This document shows positions 54,251 to 64,000 of a stretch of DNA of 64,000 bases, in pieces. A program made the translations under genes and the position numbers. Under the pieces are notes generated by a model. It worked only from the letters and a program-made list of their open reading frames with translations. It did no database searches and had not been told where the DNA came from. Position 1 is the first letter of the stretch, and every line of letters starts with the position of its first letter. This DNA is from Coleophoma eucalyptorum. Lineage: Eukaryota > Ascomycota > Leotiomycetes > Helotiales > Dermateaceae. Location: contig JALRME010000012.1 in assembly GCA_026120035.1 (NCBI GenBank), forward strand, positions 124,001 to 188,000. Reading direction: 5' to 3'.

Positions 54251-56018
54251 GGTGAATGATTTGAAGGGTTAAAAAGGTAGAAGTAGGATAAGAATACAGT
54301 CGCAGACGTAGAAGTAGAGTAAGTCAAAGTTGACCAGGCCGGCTGTAGAAGAGGAGGAAAAGGAAGTAGGAGAATGAGATGTTGAAGAGATGAGTAGTGA
54401 GGATGAGGAACCATAGACAGGTTCTTCTTCAGGTTCTTATACACATCCTTCACTCTACCATTCTCACCATCCCAAGCACATATCCACTCCCGTCTGGAGA
54501 ATTATGGAGTTGATAGTGTCCAAGCTCTCAAGCTGGATGGACGCGCAAGTGGCTGAACTCTCCAAGTAAGACCCTCACACGTACCCAGCAATCAATCACT
54601 GGCAGCTATTGCGATGCAGCAGCCAATCGGGAACATAACGCCACTAGATGAACACATGTTCATGGAAATAGCCTCTCCCCATTATCGTGAAACTTGAAAA
54701 GGCACGGTTTTTCTATGCTGACGTGCAGTCCAAAAGTAGCATATATGGCACCTATTATGAGATGAGTGGACGCAGCGCTCTTGGCGAATTCTCCTGTAAA
54801 CAAGCTTAGCCATTCATGCGGCTTTCTGTGCTCCTCCCACCTCTTTCTCCAGTCTTTCACCTAGGCACAATAGGGGCACTTTACTGGCATGGTGTTTCAG
54901 CCGGCAAGAAGCGAGCGCGGCTCTTCTGCTCCATCGACGGAGGATGGCGCGCCGCAGTGGAGAGTAGTACAGCCCAGATGATATCCGCGCACAACCACTT
55001 GGTCCTCGAGAATGCAGAACCATATTTCTGGTTCAGCTCAAGTATGAGATGCGAATAATGTTGCATCTCAGACCATTCAAGCGAGCATTCCAGGTAACCC
55101 TTTGCCAACTCGGACGAAAGCCCGTTGCGATGCCGCCGGAGGGACTTCTCGCATGAGGCTCTCTCTGCCAGCAAAGAACTAACGGGCAATTCTGGTTAGG
55201 GCATGGAGGACAACCGGGACAAGACCTCTTGGTCCATACCCAATGCTTCGATGGCAGCAATGCTTTGTGGGGTGCACCGGCATAAAGGAACCTGGGATGA
55301 CAGTGGATCGTCTGAACCAGTGCCGTGTTGCAACCAGGATTCGTCGACGAAAGCTGAGCCCATTCCGCCACCCTCCAAACGTATGCCCGCTTCACCGTAT
55401 GGAAGATCAGCTGAGCAGGGCTGCCCTTTCTCCAGGACAGCTCAGACACGTCGTGAGGGCTTACGTACCTACCTGCCCTTTTCTCGTCTCAGACTGCTCG
55501 AAACATCGTCGCTAAGCGAGCACCAATCAGATCGCTGGTGGTCTTTTTACGACGGGCCGCTGGCCTCCCATTCAGCCTTACCGATCGCCACGATATAAAG
55601 CCGATTCTTGTGCATCCTGGCCCTGATCCATCCCAGCTATTTTGGTACCGCATTTTCTGCTGATAACTGTTATCGTGAGATCTTCTTTCGTGAGACGTCA
55701 TGCTTAAAGCCACAACTGCCTCGCCGCCGTCTTGGCTATAAACCCGCCCTGCTCAGCCCAGCCTGACTTTTTGGCGGTTCTAGACCCAAGCCAGCTCAGA
55801 ACCCGCCTTGAAAGCCTTTTCCCAATTCCCAATCTGCATTCTAAGGCCGCCGCCCGCCTTGGTATGGTATGGTACGGTCGTCGATATCCTCCGTATAGAC
55901 CGATGTTATTCTGACCTTTGAGCTAATAAGCGGCGCAGGGCCAATTGACCTCGGCTAGATCTGGTTATCGGGGCTGCGGTCCATTATGCACTGCCCTTCT
56001 CTTCGGTCATGCCTTGTG

Positions 56019-56041
56019 TTTTTTTTTTTTTTTTTTTTTTT
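56019..56041. repeat. Poly-T tract (23 nt)
   Basis: Twenty-three T followed by a C/T-rich TTTTC stretch. It could be a degenerate poly-A tail of a retroelement in minus orientation, but no element body is recognisable, so simple slippage is as likely. Confidence 0.85.
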
Positions 56042-56621
56042 CTTTTCTTTTCTTTCAGATCTTCCATGGCGGCATCAACGGGACTCGGGAGTATCCAGCT
56101 TGCTTGACGAATATTTGTCATGCCAGAAAATCCCTCCTTTTCTCTCAAGGGGCTCATCGATGAATAATCTACTCTTGGCGCTGGGCTACGTTGGCCTCGG
56201 CATAGATATATTCATAGGTACCTTTTTCCTTTGCTTTCTAAAAGTACTTAAGGACAGATGCAGACCACAAAGTATGTGTTTTACTGGACTGGATGGCTGC
56301 TACTACGGTGGAGAACCGCTGGTCTGTTGACCTTGGATATCTAACTCGCTAACATCGACGTTAAGACTTGTTCGTCCTGGGTTAGGAGTATCACATAGTG
56401 GGAGGGCTAATAGTGCTTTATGAGGATGTAGTAAATTCAAGTTGCAATACAGCAGCTTTCAGAGAGACCGGCTAGTTATATAAAGCCTTTTGCCTTGCTT
56501 TGGTGCTCCCGATAAGCTACTTCAAGAGAAATAAAAGGTTTTGCCAACTGAAAGGCTTCTGGTGGTATAGAAAGCCCAACAAGAAACATTCCAACATTTG
56601 CGAGCCACCCAAGGGTCGTTC

Positions 56622-56645
56622 CATCATCATCATCATCATCATCAT
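56622..56645. repeat. (CAT)8 microsatellite
   Basis: Eight perfect CAT units just downstream of the peroxygenase stop codon at 56683. Confidence 0.9.
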
Positions 56646-56682
56646 CCACGTCCCCCACTTGCTCCCAACGGCGTTTTAATGC

Positions 56683-57824
56683 TTAGAAGCCAAAGTGCAA
56701 ATCACGACGCTTGGCTGCTGCAACGGGCGCGATGGGTGCGATTGGGGTCAAAAGGCTGGTGGCGTTGCCGATGATGGCTGACATTCGGGTGATGGCATCG
56801 AGAGTAACAGGTGATGCCTGTGCGGTCCATCCCAGCTCGACGGGAAGACGTTCGTTCTCTATTGCACACAGTTAGAAGGGATCCCAGACGCAACACCGCT
56901 GCCCGCTCGCTCCAATGAGACTTACCAAAGAAGAACTCTACAAGGCTGCGGTTGACCGTTGCAGATGGCATGTCACCGAAGACAATGACTGGGGCAGCCA
57001 CTTCTCCAAGACTGAAAGCCTCGGTTGACGAGGTGAAGGTGTAGTTAGGGTTGGATGCTCTCGAGACGATTTGACGGGCGAGCTTGCCATTGGCTAATTG
57101 CATCGGGGTAAGGATAGGATCGGTCCAGTACACTTTTGTAGTGTCGAAAATGGTCTGGTTGAAGACGTGATTGTTGCCGAAGAAATCATCGGAGCGACTG
57201 GTGGTTCAAAGTTAGCATTGCGGCAACAGGCATAGCGGAGTTTTGGAAATGCTCGTCCACTACGAAAGCAGTAGATTGGTGCTGGTAAAGTAGCCGAAAT
57301 TGCAAACTAACCTCATGCTTGCGTCATGTTCTAGGACATTGTGTCGGTTGAGATTGTCACTGTGAGATGCGGGTTAGTAGGGATAAATACAAATATCACC
57401 TAGGCCAATAATGCCCAGACGAACAGCTTGACATATTTCTTCTTGCCAGAGACAAAGAAGTAAATAGACCTTGGGAGCTCTTACAGAGTAAAAAAGGTAG
57501 CATTAGGTTCAGGGTTGGCAATAATAGCCTGATCCCACATTATCCCAGCAAGGGTAGCATCGAAGTTGATTCCCGCGCCCAAAGCATGAATGGCGTTCTC
57601 TCTAGTGATGTTTCTGCCGTCGTGTGGGAGGAATCCATGGTTCGCCAAAGTGTTCATCATAGGGCAAGGGCCTCGAACTAAGGAATGAATGTCAGCTCAT
57701 CATACAGTCTCTTGCAGATGTCTTCCATACAGTCATCTGGTCCAGCGGCAGCCCACTCGGTGACAGAGCCTTGCGCATAGACTGAAGTAACAGTCAAAGC
57801 AGTGGAGAGAATAGTGAACTTCAT
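56683..57824 (-). CDS. Secreted short unspecific-peroxygenase-like heme-thiolate enzyme (chloroperoxidase family)
   Basis: Five exons, 57824-57731, 57677-57485, 57359-57312, 57197-56926, 56858-56683, total 260 aa, the size of short UPOs. Signal peptide MKFTILSTALTVTSVYAQ. Heme-thiolate motif RGPCPMMNTLANHGFLPHDG with axial C36 (PCP). The EHD motif follows (E106-H107-D108, then ASMSRSDDFFG), and near the end VEFFFENERLPVELGW supplies the glutamate expected to pair with the histidine. These mark the Marasmius-type short UPO group, which uses H2O2 to oxygenate or halogenate organic substrates outside the cell. The C-terminus ends AAAKRRDLHFGF; the KRR could be a Kex2 site. Introns of 114 and 125 nt are longer than the window norm. 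The first 15 codons of the mature part before PCP are short, as usual for the group. Confidence 0.9.
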
Positions 57825-57936
57825 TGTGGCCTCGAGGTGGGATGGTGATAATGAATGGATTGAGTGAATTGAATGAATAAGCAATTGATGAATAGTACTT
57901 GCTATTTTGAATGCTGGATCGACTGCTGGACTGCCT

Positions 57937-57944
57937 CTTTATAT
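57937..57944 (-). promoter_or_regulatory. TATA box of the peroxygenase gene
   Basis: ATATAAAG on the minus strand, about 115 bp upstream of the ATG at 57824. It is followed by a short leader with GAATGAA/TTGAATG repeats. A strong TATA element fits an inducible secreted-enzyme gene. Confidence 0.5.
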
Positions 57945-59593
57945 CTTGTACCGCAGCATCCCGAGTTGCCCCTCAGCCGCAGTGGGATTCTACGGTCCCG
58001 CAAACAACATCCCCAAGGGGGCTATAACGACCTCTCCAACGAGCGACGGAAGTCGCATTCATCCTGTCACTTTGTTATGGAACAATTACTCTGCTCGAGG
58101 CATGCACTGCAATATACATTAGGCAGGGTGATCATGTCGATGCGCAGATCATCAGTGCTCGGAGCTGCTATGCCACTGTCTGCATCAAGCGCTCCACAGG
58201 GTGCGCAGCCAACGAGACGCCAGATGATTACCCACTGGTACTGGCACGGCCGACCTGAATTTCACATCAGCACGTCTTGGGACGGCCTTCTCGCATGGCC
58301 CAGAGGTGTCGTAGGGGTGCCATCTTGGGAGTGCGGATGGGTTATGGTGGTTCCTGAAGACTTGGCCAACGTTGAAGACAAGCGACGGGGCGAAGAATGC
58401 TGGCATTAAGGTTAGAGATGATCCCAAGTGCCCGAGCGTGGGCGGAAGCGACCTCGTACTCGCCGCGATTGGGCAGACTGATTGGTTTTACCAGCTGGGA
58501 CGTTGAAACTTGCCAGGCGGGAGGGGATGCGGCAAGCGACGGAGCGAAGAGCGAAGAACGAAGAGCGAAGCATGTCATACAATGATGAAAAGGGTGCAGC
58601 TGTGTGCTGTCAGGAGTCGCATGTTTGTTATGTCGGTGTTCTTACTGGTCAACCCGGGGTGCGATATACTCGGACGTGTCTCCTCGTACTCGCTGCGATG
58701 ACCTGGTTTGCTCATCGACAACCATCCTGCAACGAATGGGAATACGGCTTTTGCTAATGTGGTCTGGGACTGATCTAAAGTTCCGGCAGTCTGCGCCTAT
58801 TTCCCATGTACCGAGTGAGGGGAGCCCGGAAGATCGTCCAGTTAATTTCCTAATGGCCCTGATCTCTTGGGTAATACTTCGACTTATAACCTGTCATAAC
58901 TAGGTTTCCACATGAAGGCTTCTATCTCCTCCCACTTGTGTTGGTCAGGTGTCTAGAGCTTGGATTACCCGTGGCCGCCATTATAGATCTTTGACCAATC
59001 CTATAGGCTTGGTATTGGAATAGGGCCGTTTGTCATGGTTGGCATGTCATTGCTTGCTTACCTTGTTAATGTTGCTACTTTTATTGGCTTCTATTGTTTG
59101 TATTCCCAGATATGCCTTTTCACTGCTGCGACCGGGTGTAACGGTTGTCTTTCCTCCTGTTATGCTTGAATGCACCTCACTAGTGTGACGAACCCTTTAA
59201 TTCAACTCTCTCCCTCTCACCACCTCTGACACGAGCCCTAGCCCTTGCGTGCTTGGAAAGTACGTTGTATGTCGTGTAGTACCTCTATGATATCGATACC
59301 AAGATGCTCTTTCTCCCGGCTGCCTCATAGCATTTGCAAGCTGATTTAGAACTCAAGCCCACAAATACCCACTATCTACTCACTTTGTAGAACCTAGTAG
59401 TTTTGCTGGAAGAAATTAAGTTAGCTCTGTCTCAAAATATCTCGTCCGAACTGCTAGCTCGCTAGCGTCAACATTACACATCGTGTTTGTCTCAAACTGA
59501 TCCGCAGATCTAAACAAAACAATGAAGTGGGGGACCAGGGGAAATGTTGCCCCCAAATTATTAATTTTATAATTTTATCCTATGCAATCCTTG

Positions 59594-59609
59594 GTGTGTG
59601 TGTGTGTGT
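59594..59609. repeat. (GT)8 microsatellite
   Basis: Eight GT units in a gene-free region. Confidence 0.9.
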
Positions 59610-62600
59610 TGTAAGCAAACAGCATACAGAGCTTCTGCCAGCCTCACCTCGCCGACTTACATATTAGATCAGAATCCCTCCGCTGGCAACTTAGAACTAC
59701 AATTCTACAATCAGAAGGTCCGTAGGATCTTCAAACTGTCATGAATAATGTAGTATTATATCTCCTCTTGAACCTCAGCTTACGTATAGCTAAGGCTTCC
59801 ATAGTGGCTAGGCAAGGCGAAGTTCATTTTCCAGATAGAAGTTCGAAATTCTCTGGAAAGTACGGCACTCCGCACAGAGCTTCTTTGGTCCCCAAAACCT
59901 GTCCGAAATCTAAGTGCTGTTCAAGTGGGTTGTTTCGAGTTGGCAATCCCATAGAGCAAGACAATAAAACGAATCATGCAAGAAATTTGTGGGTTTGGAT
60001 TTCTTTCCCTAAGTCAAGGAAACCGGTATTAGATGTTGCTGGAAGAGACCTCAGTCATTAAAAGTTCTTGCTTAGGAATGGCCCTTGATGGGGCTTTTGC
60101 AGTTAAAAATACTACACAAGTCAAGGAGTAATTCTGAAGTCAACAGTGGTTGGCTACGCACTGGGTTTGCCGTAAGTGAAAGAGAAATAAAAGAGCGAAA
60201 GGAAGGTACGACCGTATGGCTAGTAGCAGAAAAAGACCACAAGCTCTTTAATAACAATCATCACTTCTCAATTCCAAGTGATTGATATTCCATGATATTC
60301 TGTTCAAAGCATCCATTGTGCGTCGCCCGGCTCGAGAGCCGTAGAAGCTCGGCAAATATCTCAAGGGGCTCGCTTAAGCCCCTTTCGAACCCAACAGCAC
60401 TAGAATCTCCCTACTACAAATAGACTCCAGGAAGACATGCTCCTGAGCATCCCTTGATCCATCTACAAACTTATAGTGGGAAAAGGGCGAAACTCATAAT
60501 GAAAGCCTCCTCAGGTAACACACACTAAGGAGTTTTAAATTGAAGTTGATCTTGCACTCTGGGAACTGGATCCGTAGATTCCGAGGACGGAGCGACAGAG
60601 CAAGGCATCCTACAAGAAGGCAACAAAATCCTGATACCTGCTTGTGGGCTTCCAGTGAGTCATTTTTCTGTTATGCTGGCCTTGTAAAAAGATTACAGTT
60701 TGAGAATGTTATGCTTTCACAAGTTGACACCTTCTCTTAGACACTCTCAGGTAAGCATAGCTTGTACTTTTACCCTTCAAGATGTCTATCCTCTTTTTAC
60801 ATATCTGTCCATCGCCCGCTTGTCTCCCAGGCGAAGTCCCAGATCATTATTCTAACTGGTACGCAAAATCCATGTGTTGTATTATCTCTTTCGTCCTTAT
60901 GCGACTACTCGTTGCACGGTATACTGACAAGTAGTACAAGGGTCATATATTTCCTAGAACGGAAACCAAACGGGTTGGTGCTTTTCACCAGGACACAGGC
61001 CAGCTTGATAAAATTATTTCCTAGGAGGTTGCGTTGGCTACATGACCCCAAACCTCAGCCATATTAGACCCCAATTACACAATTATCCTGAGGGAGGCGG
61101 GTTCAAACCCCGTGTATGTGTAGAAGCACTGGGTTAGGTGCCTGCAGGCAGTATTATGCTAAAAATTCTCAATGCAGGAGATGCTCGACTGACAGTAAAT
61201 AACAATGTGTTTGCAGCTAGTTCCGAAGATATCGAGGTCTAAGACTTGTCTCGAACTAGCACACGCATTGACACCAACGATCACCAGTCTATCCTCTGGC
61301 AAGTAGCCGCGATCTTCCAATTTAAATATGGCGTGTGTGGTGCGATGGTACTCGATGATGGCGAGTGCGGGAATTGTTGCCGGCTTGATGAGCGGCATCT
61401 CTGGCGATGGCTTAGCGTTGGTCCGTTGCCTGAATTCTGTGATAATTGCCGGCTAGACTGCTGCAGATGACTTGGACGATGTCACACGCCGCTTCAATCA
61501 TCAATTTGACTCGATTCGGGTTGTCACTGGTCGTGATGGTTGACTTGCTCTAGTTGTTGACCTGACCTCAAGCAGCGAACTTGCGTTCCGTCGACATGCG
61601 ATTCTATTAAGTACCTGTTAGCTGGATTTATCAAAACAATGAACCTACCTTTAAGGAGTTGAGAGTGTCTTTATCTCACACCATCTTTCCATTAGGTGTA
61701 TCTCTAATTCAATGAGAGGTAGTTGTCCTTCATCGCATCATGGTATCTTGAAAGCGATTGATGTGTTTATTATATTCCCTTTGTAGGCTTGAGAAGAGGC
61801 AGAGATAAGAGAGAGAAACTCACTAGCCAGTATAGTCGAAATACATGTTCTCTATGGAAGCAGATCGCATGATGCAGCTGAACTGGATCCTCTCGCTTAA
61901 GCCATTGACCCCCCTCGGGTAAAGTTCACTGCCAAGAGAGAGAAGGGATGGTTTTGTTTTACCTAAACACATCCAGCGGCACAACAACATTTGCCATGCA
62001 ACAAGTTGATCACTTGGGTAAATTAATCCTCACGCTATCTGGGGAATTAATCGAAACATGTTTCCCTATTTTTGACAGGTATTGTGGTCGGTGATACTTC
62101 AACGAAGAAATATGGTCTCCCCGCGAGCGAACGGGTTCGACTCCACCACCTGCGCGTGAACCAAACAAAGCTCGACTGCTCCCAGCATATAGCATCTATA
62201 CCGAACCACAGCCCCACGAGCCGGAATTTGCATCCGCAGCCATGGAAAACACACTTTTGGGATCTCTCTCGATGAATATAGCAATGATCTACTCCAAATA
62301 TACCCCAGACAGACGCACGACCGGGGTCTAGAAGTCATCCGCCCAAATTCCAAAAAAGCAAGCACGGAAGCCGGAGAACGAAACAAACAAAAAAGCTTGA
62401 CTTCATGCTTAAAATTACGGACCATGCGACTTATCGTCCCGTTAAGCCTGAATTCAATCTGGCAGTTGATCTATTCCAGGCAGTATGAATCCAGAGGCCA
62501 GTGCCGCTCATTTTAAACGTACTGCTGGCTGACTTTTATCTGAGTCCTAGTTGGCTGAGGATATGAAATGCTGCCCGATGCCTGTCCTGCCATGGAATGC

Positions 62601-62805
62601 CGCACGTCTTGTCCCATGAGATGGCGTCTAGTTCCAAAGTTCTTATTCGAGGTCTGGGATTTATTGGGGAGTTATATGAGATGAACTCGTTTGGCCTGTG
62701 CCTCGGGGGTGAGCTCCTATAAGTTGTACTTACTCCCTTTCAGCATCCTCATTCGAAAGGCATCCTCACCATTTCTTACGTCTGCTGGTACAGATAGCTA
62801 CCAAC

Positions 62806-64000
62806 ATGAGGACTTCCATTCTTTCAACCGGCCTTGTTGCCCTTACCACCTTCTGTATGCGTATTCTCTATGCCACGCGCTGAAAGAAACGAAGATTTAC
62901 TGACCAACTTGGTAGTTTCTTCTTATGTCGCTGGTCAAGACTTTGCTGCCTCCAAAGGCTATTATACCGACCCGACAACTGGTATTGAGTTCTGGGTAAA
63001 TTATATGTCTGAGGGCAATATCACTGGCGATGGAGAATTCAGCACAGTATCCTGGGGAGGCTACCAATGGGGTATTGCTCTGCCTCAGGATGCTGCAACT
63101 GTTGATACATTTGATTACATTGGAATGATCGTATGCATGACAATCCATATGTGTGATCTTAGCTGACTTGATGGAGGTTGGTTCTACTCCAAATGGTACA
63201 GGGTGGTCAGGGGTTGTCCACGGAAACAACATCGGTGCTGCTATGAGTAACCATCTCATGCTGCTAGCATGGCCTTACAATGGAGAGATCCTGACTTCTT
63301 TTCGCTACTCTCTGTTAGTCTCAATAATCTCTGCATATACAAAGGCTAACATCTTCTGAAAGTGCATACGCAGACCCTGTTCCGTACACCGGGAGTGCAA
63401 CAATTACCCAACTTCACACCGAGATTAACGATACGAACTGGAAGCTTATTTATCACTGCAAAAGCTGCTACCTCTTTGACCAGCCCGGTCAGACATCAAG
63501 CAATATGTCAACAAGTGTCGGTCATTTTGAGAACGGATGGGCTCAGTCATATATCCCCGTCTCTGACCCTTCGGATCCGAGCTCTCCTATCGTACAGCAC
63601 AATAACGGAATGGGAGAGTTCTCAGTCGCCATTGCATCGGCCACACAAGCTTCCTACTCGAACTGGGCGACTTTAACGGCAACTCATACTAACACCGCAA
63701 CTGCTACCGCCACCGCTTCGACCACAACTGTTTCTTCAAAGACAATCCCCACTGGTGTTACTTATGATTACATCGTAGTTGGTGGAGGTGCTGGCGGTAT
63801 ACCCATGGCAGACAAGCTTTCAGAGGCCGGTCATTCAGTCTTGTTGATCGAGAAGGGACCTGCTAGCTCTGCAAGATGGGGCGGAACTTTGAGACCAGAA
63901 AGTGGCTGGCTTGATGGTACCAACTTGACGTGGATTGATGTGCCAGGACTTTGCAACCGGATTTGGCAATCAGGAGGTTCCAATGGGGTTGCATGTGCTG
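62806..64000 (+). CDS. Cellobiose dehydrogenase, 5' part (cytochrome domain and start of GMC flavodehydrogenase domain)
   Basis: Exons 62806-62854, 62916-63130, 63177-63313 and 63363 onward, still open at the window end. Secreted flavocytochrome that oxidises cellobiose and passes electrons via heme b to lytic polysaccharide monooxygenases or O2. A signal peptide (MRTSILSTGLVALTTFFSSYVAGQ) precedes the cytochrome domain: YYTDPTTGIEFWVNYMSEG, GWSGVVHGNNIGAAMSNHLMLLAWPYNG and DPVPYTGSATITQLHTEI. Both axial heme ligands are present, M111 (GAAM) and H213 (VQHNNGMGEF), placed by comparison with the Met65/His163 pair of the Phanerochaete enzyme. A Thr/Ala/Ser-rich linker of about 30 residues leads to the FAD-binding motif G274-x-G-x-x-G279 (YDYIVVGGGAGGIPMADKL, then VLLIEKG). 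The remaining catalytic part and any C-terminal cellulose-binding module lie beyond the window. Confidence 0.93.

Larger units (their letters stand above)
54251..56682. other. Intergenic region, no supported gene
   Basis: 2.4 kb. 54251-54460 is the C/T-rich leader and promoter (minus strand) of the repeat-protein gene. An ATG at 54505 opens a short frame (MELIVSKLSSWMDAQVAELS) that runs into a GTAAGA donor, but I find no partner exon. 54800-55900 is relatively GC-rich with long but unrecognisable open frames on both strands. A 23-nt T run lies at 56019-56041 and a CAT repeat at 56622-56645. Confidence 0.45.
57825..62805. other. 5-kb region without a supported gene
   Basis: Lies between the divergent peroxygenase and cellobiose dehydrogenase genes. 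Its two ends should hold their promoters. I see no intact open frame of recognisable type. A minus-strand frame at 61398-61159 (MPLIKPATIPALAIIEYHRTTH..) has protein-like composition but no family I can name. Other content is a GT dinucleotide run at 59594-59609, GAGCGAAGA-type short repeats at 58542-58572 and two similar CGTACTCGC(C/T)GCGAT segments (58456, 58684). Degraded transposon sequence is possible but not shown. Confidence 0.45.

Noticed and set aside
52895..54272. Long plus-strand frames with VPDGGVPDGG repeats
   Set aside because: They are the reverse complement of the PSGTP repeat; the minus-strand frame has the signal peptide and proper stop.
56019..56041. Poly-T as trace of a retrotransposon tail
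   Set aside because: No reverse transcriptase, terminal repeat or target duplication can be seen around it.
57873..58409. 178-codon plus-strand frame divergent from the peroxygenase gene
   Set aside because: It overlaps the peroxygenase TATA and leader, is Trp/Cys-rich without a domain, and matches no family.
61090..61130. tRNA-like T-arm (GCGGG-TTCAAAC-CCCGT)
   Set aside because: The arm pairs well, but there is no A-box and no acceptor or D/anticodon stem at the right distance upstream.
62120..62165. GGTTCGACTCC resembling a tRNA B-box
   Set aside because: The flanking bases do not pair as a T-stem and there is no A-box on either strand.

Overview
The window is nuclear DNA from a filamentous ascomycete. 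Genes are dense and sit on both strands. Introns are mostly 45-60 nt with GTAAGT-like donors, CTAAC/CTGAC branch sites and YAG acceptors. Promoters and 5' leaders are C/T-rich, and nearly every identifiable product is a fungal ortholog. The gene set (Argonaute, cellobiose dehydrogenase, short heme-thiolate peroxygenase, a CBS-PB1 protein, an Spt10-type acetyltransferase) fits Pezizomycotina. Leotiomycetes/Helotiales is my best guess from the look of the proteins, but it is not proven. No rRNA, tRNA, CRISPR array or intact transposon was found.

Layout. 1-3.6 kb has no supported gene. 3.6-10.6 kb carries RRP6 (-), a tiny four-exon MDM35 gene (+) divergent from it, a small membrane protein (+) and GPI1 (+). 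11.8-13.0 kb encodes a single-pass, Ser/Gly-rich membrane protein (+). 15.5-17.9 kb is a Swi5/Ace2-type C2H2 transcription factor (-), divergent from a CBS/PB1/TM protein (+, 18.6-20.8). 21.2-27.7 kb has three co-directional genes: mitoribosomal uS2m (MRP4-like), CCT7 and an SPT10-like acetyltransferase. 28.1-36.4 kb holds three minus-strand genes: a CorA-like transporter, SRO7/tomosyn and ASF1. RNA14 (+, 37.1-40.2) is divergent from ASF1. Argonaute (+, 42.8-47.0) converges with NOP9 (-, 47.9-50.1). A group II PLP decarboxylase (+) ends at 52.1 kb.

52.8-64 kb looks like an accessory, secretome-rich end. It has a secreted low-complexity PSGTP-repeat protein (-) interrupted by an assembly gap, a secreted unspecific-peroxygenase-like heme-thiolate enzyme (-), about 5 kb without a supported gene, and the 5' part of a cellobiose dehydrogenase (+) cut by the window end.

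Functionally the first 50 kb is housekeeping: RNA surveillance and 3'-end formation (RRP6, RNA14), ribosome biogenesis (NOP9), histone supply and chromatin (SPT10, ASF1), protein folding (CCT7), secretion polarity (SRO7), GPI anchors (GPI1), mitochondrial lipid transfer and translation (MDM35, uS2m) and RNA silencing (Argonaute). The last 11 kb points to extracellular oxidative chemistry. Exon boundaries given below were placed by hand from splice consensus and were checked to keep the reading frame across all junctions.
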